From: Nisaea nitritireducens
Lineage (GTDB): Bacteria > Pseudomonadota > Alphaproteobacteria > Thalassobaculales > Thalassobaculaceae
Reading direction: 5' to 3'
Assembly (NCBI RefSeq): GCF_014904795.1
Contig: NZ_JACZFS010000055.1
Coordinates: 62,001 to 126,000, forward strand
DNA: 64,000 nucleotides
This document shows positions 8,875 to 16,850 of the stretch, one piece after another (position 1 is the stretch's first letter; every line of letters starts with the position of its first letter). Under the pieces are notes generated by a model. That model worked only from the letters and a program-made list of their open reading frames with translations, ran no database searches and was not told the DNA's origin. The position numbers and the translations under genes are program-made.

Positions 8875-9471
8875 TTAGCTTGCCATTGCTTGCGGTTCCG
8901 AAGCGACGCTGTCTTCTTCCTTGTCTTTGCGACGAACCAAGGATTTTGCCTTTTCCTTGCCCGTCTTATAGAGCTCTGCCAGCTTCCCGCTATAGTCTTT
9001 CGTGTTGAAGTCGAGCAAAGTTCCGCCCATCTCAAAATGCGCGATGAAGATCTTCCCGACGGCATAGGTGAATGCGGTGTTCGCGATCGGGAGGGTCAAC
9101 ATGCCGGCAGCCATCCCGGCGCCAGGAATCAGTTTGCCTACACTGAGACCCAAGCCACCCGCGAGGCCAAGAGAGCCGACAGCACCACCGATACCCGTGA
9201 GCGCGCTTTTGGCGATGTTGCTCTTGAAAGGAACATCATAGATTTCGCAGAGGCGCTTGACCAACATGACGTTGGCGCCGATGAATGCGGCGACATCAAC
9301 GACAGGAATCGGGATCAGTCCAAAACCGGCAGAGGCTACCATGTAGTTATGAAGCGTGTTATTGGCACGCGACATCTTGGTCTGCTCTCCTTCAACGGTC
9401 TCGGTATCTTCCGTCACGGCTTCAGGTTCTTCCGTTACGGCTTCAGGCTCTTCAGTTTTCTTGGTTGCCAT
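8875..9471 (-). CDS. DUF697 membrane protein (paralogue)
   Basis: A 198-residue protein with an acidic N-terminal tail (Glu/Thr/Val repeats, residues 4-30) and a DUF697 domain: VASAGFGLIPIPVVDVAAFI, the glycine-rich hydrophobic region from about 80 to 125, and AHFEMGGTLLDF near residue 150. The C-terminal 40 residues are strongly charged. The Pro-x-Pro-x-Val-Asp motif and the HFExGG motif are shared with the next gene downstream, so the two arose by duplication. AAGGAGAG sits six bases before the ATG. Function unknown; membrane association is inferred from the hydrophobic segments. Confidence 0.85.
   Translation of the reverse strand: MATKKTEEPEAVTEEPEAVTEDTETVEGEQTKMSRANNTLHNYMVASAGFGLIPIPVVDVAAFIGANVMLVKRLCEIYDVPFKSNIAKSALTGIGGAVGSLGLAGGLGLSVGKLIPGAGMAAGMLTLPIANTAFTYAVGKIFIAHFEMGGTLLDFNTKDYSGKLAELYKTGKEKAKSLVRRKDKEEDSVASEPQAMAS
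9410..9451. repeat. Two tandem 21-bp repeats inside the DUF697 gene
   Basis: Copies 9410-9430 and 9431-9451 differ at two positions and encode the repeated acidic heptad EEPEAVT/EDTETV-like stretch at the N-terminus of the 8875-9471 product. The unit is a multiple of three, so copy-number change would keep the frame. Confidence 0.8.
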
Positions 9472-9599
9472 TGAACTCTCCTTAGCATTCGCGGGACGCA
9501 GCTATCAGCATCTTCCGGTACGTTTAGTCGAATTACAACTATCACGAAAAGCCGGACGTACGAAACGGAATAGCGGACCGGGTTTTACGCCTTCAAACG

Positions 9600-11216
9600 T
9601 CAGATCTCGACGAGCTTTCCATAGTCCAGCTTGATCAGCTTGTCCGCGTGTTCGAAGTAAGCGTCGTCGTGTGTGACGACGATAACGGTCTTGCCGGCGG
9701 ATTTGAGGGACGGAAGTATGTCCTCATAGAAAATTCGGCGGAATTGAGGGTCCTGGTCGGCCGCCCATTCATCGAAGACAAGAATTGGTTTGTCTTCCAG
9801 CATGGTGATCACCATTGCCAGTCTTTTCTTCTGACCGGTGGAGAGGTCGATATTGCTGAAGGCGTTGTCAACATACGAGGTCTTGTTGTCTATCTGCATT
9901 TCTTCCAGAAGGCGGTGAACCTCATCTGGGTTCACATCGCCCAAACCGTAGAGCCGGTCGAACAGGTGAAAATCGCTGAAGATCGCGGAAAACAGCTCGC
10001 GATAATCTGGATAGTCTTCGACTTTGATCGGATGTCTATCCACCCGAATTTCACCAGATTTTGGCAAGTAAAGGCCGGTCAGGACTTTCAGGAGGGTTGA
10101 TTTCCCGCTTCCGTTCCCACCGGTGATAAAGGTTAGTTTCTCGCGCTCAATTTCTAGATCCAGCGGTCCGATAGAGTAGGTTTCACCGTCTCCTGGATAC
10201 TGAAACTGGAGCCCCTTGAGGGAAATCGTTTTGAAATTCTCCCAGCTTCGGCCGTTCGGTTTGTAAGAGACATCTTGCTCCTCCAGCGCCGCGTCGAGCT
10301 TTTCTTCGAGTTGCTCGATGTTCTTGAATGCGACTTCCGCTTTGTTATGAAAGTAGTAGGCGGTGAATGCTACTTCCAGCGGCGAAATGATGAACAGGCC
10401 GGCGGCCGTCAGCTTCAAAATCCGTTCGGGATCAGCGAATTCCATGGTTGGAAAGACGAAAACCAGAGTCGCAATCAGCAAGTAGAGGGATGTTTGTGAG
10501 CCGACGAGGTAGGTGACATATCGAAGACCGGTATTGACCATCACGGTCTCGGTTTGCTTTGCGATCTCGGCAACCCGTTCCGTCACCTCATCGTTTTTGC
10601 GGTGATTGAGTTTGATTTCCTTGAAGCCGTCGACCAGATGGCTGAGCGCGTCAAAAAACTGCGCTTCTTTCGCGGTAGCTGTTCTCAGATCGGCGACAAT
10701 GAGGCGAGAGTTGCGGACATATGCAAACCCAATCACTGACAGAAACAAGATCGTAAGTATGCAGGCGATCCAGGAAACGAAAGCGATGTAAATCAGGCCC
10801 GCCACGAGGATGACTGCCGATTGATAGCCATTGAAGATCATCGGAACGGCTTGTGAGATCGAGGCCGTGTCCTGAGTTAGACGCGCGTAAATATCACCGC
10901 GCCCGGTATTCTCGACGAACAACAGCTCGGAATGGCGGATTTTGTCGGCCAAGCGTATCCGCACTTCACGGATAGCGCGTTCTCCTGCTCTAGTCGCACG
11001 CGAAAGAGCGACGCGTTTAGTGACCGTGAAAAAGAGTAAGGTCAGTGCGAAAATCGCAAAAAACCGCAACTGCACTTCGCTGTTCGCGGCCATTTCCGCG
11101 GCTGTATTGATAACCGCGAGCAAGAGGCCGCCTGACATCCCTGAGGCGGCCACGAGCATGAGAATGAAGCGTCGGGAATACTGTCCCTTTTCCGCGAAAA
11201 AGCTTAGAATTTTCAT
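9600..11216 (-). CDS. Cyclic-peptide/siderophore-type ABC exporter (fused membrane and ATPase domains)
   Basis: A 538-residue half-transporter of the YojI/PvdE (cyclic peptide export) family. Six membrane segments occupy about residues 1-300. The ATPase domain follows, with Walker A GGNGSGKST near residues 364-372, the signature LSTGQKKR near 460, Walker B ILVFDEWAAD near 477-486, and the switch histidine in VVTHDD. The signature LSTGQ replaces LSGGQ, which is normal for this group. It would act as a dimer that exports a product from the cytoplasm or inner membrane. There is no good Shine-Dalgarno before the ATG at 11216, and the small upstream gene ends 21 bp earlier, so coupled translation is possible. 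Confidence 0.9.
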   Translation of the reverse strand: MKILSFFAEKGQYSRRFILMLVAASGMSGGLLLAVINTAAEMAANSEVQLRFFAIFALTLLFFTVTKRVALSRATRAGERAIREVRIRLADKIRHSELLFVENTGRGDIYARLTQDTASISQAVPMIFNGYQSAVILVAGLIYIAFVSWIACILTILFLSVIGFAYVRNSRLIVADLRTATAKEAQFFDALSHLVDGFKEIKLNHRKNDEVTERVAEIAKQTETVMVNTGLRYVTYLVGSQTSLYLLIATLVFVFPTMEFADPERILKLTAAGLFIISPLEVAFTAYYFHNKAEVAFKNIEQLEEKLDAALEEQDVSYKPNGRSWENFKTISLKGLQFQYPGDGETYSIGPLDLEIEREKLTFITGGNGSGKSTLLKVLTGLYLPKSGEIRVDRHPIKVEDYPDYRELFSAIFSDFHLFDRLYGLGDVNPDEVHRLLEEMQIDNKTSYVDNAFSNIDLSTGQKKRLAMVITMLEDKPILVFDEWAADQDPQFRRIFYEDILPSLKSAGKTVIVVTHDDAYFEHADKLIKLDYGKLVEI

Positions 11217-11237
11217 GAGGGTGAGATCTTTAGGAGC

Positions 11238-11429
11238 CTAATTCGCTTTGGTTAACTTGTCTTTCTTCGAGTCCGATGCCAGCAAGATGATCAATCCGAT
11301 GACCGGAGAAAGAATAAGAGAAATAAGAAACATCAAAGCGAAACCCAGTTTTCGGTTTGACCCCATGAGGCCGATTATTAGGGATGCTAGGATCCATACG
11401 ACAACAATGATGGGTGAGTTAATTACCAT
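11238..11429 (-). CDS. Small two-helix membrane protein
   Basis: A 63-residue protein with two hydrophobic helices (residues about 6-22 and 28-52) separated by GSNRKLG, and a short lysine-rich tail (DSKKDKLTKAN). GGAG lies upstream of the ATG. It sits between the binding-protein gene and the ABC exporter on the same strand. Small proteins with this GSNRKxG hinge are widespread, but I know of no function for them. It could be a transporter accessory protein; that is only a guess from position. Confidence 0.7.
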   Translation of the reverse strand: MVINSPIIVVVWILASLIIGLMGSNRKLGFALMFLISLILSPVIGLIILLASDSKKDKLTKAN

Positions 11430-11511
11430 GATTTGGCTCCTGTTTTTTGTGTAACGTTTAGGAGATTAACGCTTAAATCTCTGGGTTATTCAGGTAGCCG
11501 TTGAGTGCGGC

Positions 11512-12825
11512 CTAATTCGAGTGTGAGTTTTCAACAGGCTTTTCCATTCCGCGTTCATCCTGATACCCGCTCGAATTGGCTTCTCTGGAACATCCAACGT
11601 TGGACATGTCATGCGTGTCTCTCATGATCCGCGATGGATCGTGATGCTCAATATACAGCTTGCCGTCAGGCAGGTAAGTGATGAAGTTGAATGCCCGGTC
11701 TTTTAGGTCTCCCTTAAGATCAAAGGCAATCGGTCCTGTCACGCCCTGATAGGCTCCAGTGAAAGGCAATGCGTGCAGCGTGGATGAAATTTTCGCCGCA
11801 ACTAAGGACTTGTTTTGTTCTATGGCAGCGACCACGACATTTACCGCGTCGTAAGCAAGCGCCGCTTGCTCGTTTGGTTGGGAGCCGAACCGGGCCTCGA
11901 ATTCGCGCACGAACTGGTCCCATTGTTCACTGTTCGCCGAGGGGTCGAACATGGAATAGGTCGTGATGTTATAGAAGGCGTCTCCAGCAAGGGATTTTGT
12001 TCTTCTTTGGCTCAGCGCATTGTTGCCGAAAATGGGGGCCGTAATCCCGAGTTGTCGCGCGATCTGGATGAACTCTCCTCCATCTCCCGCGTTCGCAACC
12101 AAGTGGATCGCATCGATATCGTCAAAATCGAAGATCGGATTGTCTAATAAGTAGACCAGGAAATCTTTAAAATTACCCGTATTCTCCGGATAGGATGCCG
12201 ATAGAACAATCTCTATGTCGTGGCTGCCTGCCATTTGAGAGAAGCGTAGCGCGGTTTCCATTCCGTAGGTGGTGACGGGCCATATTTGGATAACTTGGCA
12301 AAGCCCCATTTTGCTCGCGTGATGCGCCAACCCTTCGTTAATGCCCTTGGCGGTAAGATTCATTCGAAAGACTGTGCTGAATGAATGTTGGGTAAGGGAA
12401 TCGTCTGAGTCGTTGGTTGATAGAAAAAGAATTCCTTCATTTTGGTAGACGGTTGACGCCGCGATTGCCGCGCTTGATTGAGTGTGTCCAATAACCACAA
12501 CGGGTCTCTGGGTCGCCAACTTTTTAGCTTGTTCGCGGCCCCTGTCCGCAACAAGTCGTTCATAGATCGCGGGTTTACCGTCCAGTTCAGGCGGATATTC
12601 GACGATCACAGCAAGGGGGTGGCCTAGAACCCCACCTTTTGCATTGATCTGTTCGATCGCCAATTTGGCGCCGTTGAGAATGTTTTGTTCGTGAGCGATA
12701 TCGGTGATCGCCATACCAACTTTGATCGGTGCGTCGGGCAGGAGGCCAAGCTCATCGGCATGCACCTCACGCAGACTGACAGTCGCAACGATGAGCGAGA
12801 GACCGATCCTGATCCAGGTCATCAT
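11512..12825 (-). CDS. Periplasmic binding protein of the branched-chain amino-acid (LivJ-like) family
   Basis: A 437-residue type I periplasmic binding protein (Peripla_BP_6/receptor ligand-binding fold). It has a signal peptide (residues 1 to about 23, MMTWIRIGLSLIVATV..HA), the first strand IKVGMAITDIAHEQNILNGA, AIEQINAKGGVLGHPL, and a second-domain segment YDAVNVVVAAIEQ near residue 335. No permease or ATPase genes of a Liv system are nearby, so the protein may sense or bind a ligand rather than feed an importer. Its ATG overlaps the TGA of the SPFH gene by four bases (12822-12825), so the two proteins are made together. The C-terminal ~40 residues are polar and extend beyond the usual domain. 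Confidence 0.85.
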   Translation of the reverse strand: MMTWIRIGLSLIVATVSLREVHADELGLLPDAPIKVGMAITDIAHEQNILNGAKLAIEQINAKGGVLGHPLAVIVEYPPELDGKPAIYERLVADRGREQAKKLATQRPVVVIGHTQSSAAIAASTVYQNEGILFLSTNDSDDSLTQHSFSTVFRMNLTAKGINEGLAHHASKMGLCQVIQIWPVTTYGMETALRFSQMAGSHDIEIVLSASYPENTGNFKDFLVYLLDNPIFDFDDIDAIHLVANAGDGGEFIQIARQLGITAPIFGNNALSQRRTKSLAGDAFYNITTYSMFDPSANSEQWDQFVREFEARFGSQPNEQAALAYDAVNVVVAAIEQNKSLVAAKISSTLHALPFTGAYQGVTGPIAFDLKGDLKDRAFNFITYLPDGKLYIEHHDPSRIMRDTHDMSNVGCSREANSSGYQDERGMEKPVENSHSN

Positions 12826-13748
12826 TTAGTCTCGGTCTTTGCTGGGGCTGTTTCGATGTCTCTAACGGCATCCAAGGGCGGCGGCGGGGGAGCGTCCGCA
12901 TTTCCCAGGATAATCGGCAGGCCGTCGGGACCAGAGCCGATAATCACGGTTTTTGCGTTGGGGGAAGTGGCGAGCTCCCTGGTTGCATTCACACCCTGCC
13001 AGCGAATGATGTCCTTGGTCAGGGATTCCTGAACAGTTTTGTTGTAGTCACGAATTCCTCGGGACTCGATGCGCTTGCGGTCCGCTTCTTTCTCCTCAAG
13101 CCTCAGCCGGAATTTATAGGCCAGCTGTTTCTGTTCGTAGACGAGTTTTTCCTCGATCGATTTGCGGATGGGCTCGGGTAACTCAACCGAGCGGATCATG
13201 ACATCATCAATGGTCACGAAACGGCGTTCGTTTTGCTCCAGTGCACCCAGGACGATACGGTCAAGGAGGCCACGCTTCGTAGTGTAGACTTCGACAGGGT
13301 CGTAATTTCCGATATTTCGGCGCAATTCAGAGATCGTTTCCGGTAGGACGACTTTGTCCACATAGTCCGGTCCAACCTGAGTGTGTAGGAGGGTTAGTGT
13401 CTTGTAATCCGGCCGGTATCGGATGACGACTGTGAGTTTGATCGGCAGTCCGCCTTCCGTCAGCGCCTCGATGGTTCGCGACACCGTTTGAACGCGTGCG
13501 TTGTAGACGTACATCCTGTTCCACGGCCAAATGGTGTAGAGGCCTTCCGGATAAACCTTGTCCAATTCGGTGCCGCTGAAGCGCCGGAACATTACACCCG
13601 CTTCGCCGGAATGGATGGTGATAACCACAAAAGGCCAAAGGACCAGAACTCCGATGGCTACCAGGACGGAAATCAGGAATATTTCCAGCTTACGCCGATT
13701 CATGAAGGTTTCTATTGGCTTTAGGTAACCGATAAGAGCGTTTCGCAT
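12822..13748 (-). CDS. SPFH/prohibitin-family membrane protein
   Basis: A 308-residue protein with one N-terminal membrane helix (about residues 22-46) and an SPFH/band 7 domain starting at VVITIHSGEAGVMFRRF. Residues about 195-255 form a charged helix suited to coiled-coil oligomerisation, and the tail includes a proline run (APPPPPL). Prohibitin-like proteins form large membrane rings and scaffold membrane proteases or signalling complexes. It is the first gene of the minus-strand set and divergent from the PKS. The overlap with the binding-protein gene suggests that the ring and the periplasmic protein work together; that is inference. Confidence 0.88.
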   Translation of the reverse strand: MRNALIGYLKPIETFMNRRKLEIFLISVLVAIGVLVLWPFVVITIHSGEAGVMFRRFSGTELDKVYPEGLYTIWPWNRMYVYNARVQTVSRTIEALTEGGLPIKLTVVIRYRPDYKTLTLLHTQVGPDYVDKVVLPETISELRRNIGNYDPVEVYTTKRGLLDRIVLGALEQNERRFVTIDDVMIRSVELPEPIRKSIEEKLVYEQKQLAYKFRLRLEEKEADRKRIESRGIRDYNKTVQESLTKDIIRWQGVNATRELATSPNAKTVIIGSGPDGLPIILGNADAPPPPPLDAVRDIETAPAKTETK

Positions 13749-14404
13749 GTTTAGGAAACCAGTGTCTGGATGATGCCAATTTTCGCGTCCGCAACCGCGG
13801 GAGGCACTTTAGGCTTAGCATGCCTCCAATACAATAAATGGAGTTTGGACAGTTTTCGGCTCCTTCGACATCCCGGTTTGACTGACCGTTTGCGCGATCC
13901 CGCCACCGTCAGTGACCCGTTCTCCGGAGATCTAATGAGTGCACTGAGCCGCCCGGTGAGCCGTCACCCGGGAAGCCTTCAAAGATGTCCCTGTAACAGG
14001 CAAATTCCCGCATAGATCTGCTGGGCGGGCAGATCGTGCGCGGGCCTTGCGAGTCCAGCCGGACCTGAGTTTAAAACGCCGTGCGAGCTGCTGCTGGTTG
14101 CCGTTCCTGTGTCCAGTCTTCAACTCATATTTGGCGGTGCAGCATATTTCGTGCTTCTCTCTTCGGTTGAAATAAGTTGTTTGGAATCTTGCCTTCCTGT
14201 CCCGGCCTGGAGTTGAGGGCAGAAATTCATGATAAATTTTGTGCATATTTCATGGGATCTCATGCTCCGATGGTAGCGTAGTTGCCGATTAAGTCTCTCA
14301 TGAGGCACGTGACACCCTTGAAAGCGACGCTTTTTTAATGTGAGGTAGGGTGAAGGTTCGGCGCCTAAGGCCAATGTCGGGCTACATAAATAGAGGCTCA
14401 CCGT
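13749..14404. other. 656-bp non-coding region between divergent operons
   Basis: No convincing gene is present on either strand. An inverted repeat GGAGGCA (13800-13806) / TGCCTCC (13821-13827) with a 14-base loop lies about 50 bp upstream of the SPFH start and could be an operator or leader hairpin. A perfect 10-bp palindrome TCTCCGGAGA lies at 13921-13930. The AT-richer part at about 14220-14345 is the likeliest place for the PKS promoter, but no -35/-10 pair is good enough to call. Confidence 0.6.
13800..13827. promoter_or_regulatory. Inverted repeat upstream of the SPFH operon
   Basis: Seven-base arms GGAGGCA and TGCCTCC are separated by 14 bases, about 50 bp ahead of the SPFH start codon. 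The position suits an operator or 5' leader hairpin. No binding protein can be named. Confidence 0.3.
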
Positions 14405-16850
14405 TTGTTAAAGTGCATGAATGCCATGTTGCACGGCTTTGTGGCCGTCCCGGTTGTGAGCGCCTGTTCCAGGAACGGGTTGTTCGATCGCTTGGCATCC
14501 ACCGAAGGCGCGACGACCCAGGAACTCGCGGCTGACACTGAAGCCCGAGAGGGTTATCTGATGGCAGCCCTCGAATTGCTGGAATCGCTGGGATGGGTCT
14601 CGCGCTCTGATGACGGCCGGTTCCGTGCAACCGGAAAAGCCGCATTCCACCGCGAAATACCAAAAAATATCAATGAACTGCTGCTGTTTCCCTATGACGA
14701 TTATCTGACTGCATCGAGCCGGACCCTAACCCTGTCAGCTTGGGTGGAGCACGCCAATGCCGGCTGGGGTTTTTCGGATCCGCTGTTGGGTGATCTACTG
14801 GACGGTGTTCTCGTTATCCCGCTTGTGATGGCGCTTGATCGACATGGCCTCGTTGACGGTACGGACGACCCCGTACTTTGTTTTCCAGAATCGATGCTGC
14901 CGCAGGTGCGATCGGAGATTTGCCGGTTGTTTGACCGTCTGCAGTGGACGGAGCCCGGCAACCCTGACCAGAAAAAGATCAAATTAACCGAGACGGGGCG
15001 GTTCTTCCTCGGGCGGCGGTTCAATTTCGCGATTTCGTTCTCCTACCTACCCATGCTGCAACACCTGTCTGAGTTGATCTTCGGCGACAGCGACATAGTG
15101 TTTCAGCAGTCGCCCGAAGGCGCCGAAGGCCATGTCGATCGCGGACTTAATGTGATCGGGAGCGGATTCCAGCACCAGCGGTACTTCGCTGACATGGAAG
15201 AAATCATCCTCGACCTCTTTGATACGGACGATTTTTCGAATCAACCGCGCTACATTGCGGACACCGGGGTCGGTGATGGAGCTTTGCTCAAGAAGATCCA
15301 CGCTATTGTTCGAGACAAGTGCCGTCGCGGTAAGGTGCTTGACCAATATCCGCTGACTCTCATCGGGATCGATCTGAACAGGGCGGCCCTGGCGGAAGCG
15401 GAAGCCACGCTGCGCGATCATGATCATATTCTGGTCGAAGGCGACATCGGGAACCCTGCCGAGATCCTGTCGAACTTGCGGTCATTCGGTATCGATGACC
15501 CGGACAGCATTCTGCATCTGCGGTCGTTCCTTGATCACGATCGCCCGTTCCGCCCGCCCGAGGACATTGCTGCGATCGAAGCGCGGACCGGTATCGATCC
15601 CGGTGGTGTCTTCATCGACAAGAGCGGCCGGCCGATCTCCAGTCACGCCGTATTCCAGAACCTGGTCGAGCATTTCGCCAGATGGTCAGACGTCGTCGGC
15701 CGCCATGGCTTGATCACGCTTGAAGTCCATTCCCTGGACCCGGCGACGGTTGGAGAGTTTTTGCTGCAAAGTGAGAACCTCCATTTCGACTGCTTGCACC
15801 GGTTGTCGCACCAGCTCCTGCTTCCGGCGGGAGATTACCTCTCCGCGGCTGCGGAAGCGGCCTTGCTTCCGGCCCGGGAAAGTTTCCGGCGTTATCCGAA
15901 GACCCTTGGCTACAGCCGAATAACGCTTCAGCACTTTCAGCGCCTGCCTTACCTGATCAGACGTGCGCGGATGTCTGACCTCGAAGCACTCGTGCGGTTG
16001 GAGGCGAAATGCTGGGCGCCGACGCTCCGTGCTTCCGAAAGCGCGTTGAGGCGGCGTCTTGATAACCACCCAGCGGGCCAATTCGTCGCCGAGATCGATG
16101 GTCAAGTTGTTGGTATTTGCTATACGCAGCGGCTGGAAGACGCCCGGCAACTGGAAGGCGTCACATACGATCAGGTTGAGGAGCTTCATTCAGTAGGGGG
16201 CGGAGTCGTACAATTACTGGCGATCAATATCGCGCCGGAAACCCAGGAACTTCAGCTGGGCGACAGATTGCTGGAGTTCGCCTTACAACACTTCAGCGTA
16301 ACGCCGGGTATCAAGAGCGTCGTAGGTGTTACAAGGTGTAAGAATTACCGGGCCTCGGAGCATGGGGCCTTGGAGGACTATATCCGCCTCCGCAACGACG
16401 TCGGCGTCATTTCGGATCCGATCCTCCGCTTTCATGAGCGTCATGGTGCGCAGATCCTTGATCTTGTGACGGGTTATCGAGACGGAGATAAGGAAAATGG
16501 CGGCCACGGCGTTCTGATTGCCTATGATCCTCGGAACCGCCTGCGGACCGATCTGACCGGCGCTTCGGTTAATACCGTATCGGAAAAGGGCCCCGGAAAC
16601 CCTGCCGAATTCATCGAGCAATCTGTAAAGCAATGCCTCGGACCGGAGGCTGCCGCTTCGTTCGACTGGGATCGTCCGTTGATGGAGCTGGGGCTGGATT
16701 CAGCCGATATGCTGGAGATCACCGAGCGGCTGGCTGGGGCGTTCGGCTATGAAGCAAAGGGCACATTCCTTTTCGAGCATAATACGCCTGCAAAGATACG
16801 CGCCTTCATCGATGCCTATGTTTCCAAGGACGAGGTGGGTGAAAGGGCTA
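14405..16850 (+). other. PksA loading module: methyltransferase-GNAT-ACP
   Basis: Residues 1-505 combine a winged-helix-like start (NGLFDRLASTEGATTQELA) with a Rossmann methyltransferase (IADTGVGDGALL near 283-294, LIGIDLNRAALAEAEATL) and the motif LHLRSFLDHDRPF near 369. This matches my knowledge of the MT1 domains of AprA (apratoxin), GphF (gephyronic acid) and SxtA (saxitoxin), which methylate malonyl-ACP. Residues 515-710 are a GNAT domain (LIRRARMSDLEALVRLEAKC), a decarboxylase in that family. The ACP has GLDSAD (Ser766). Together these predict a propionyl starter, or an isobutyryl starter if methylation occurs twice. Inference, not shown by the sequence alone. Confidence 0.8.

Noticed and set aside
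14319-14360. TTGAAA element as the PKS promoter -35
   Set aside because: No acceptable -10 hexamer lies 16-18 bases downstream, so no promoter is called.
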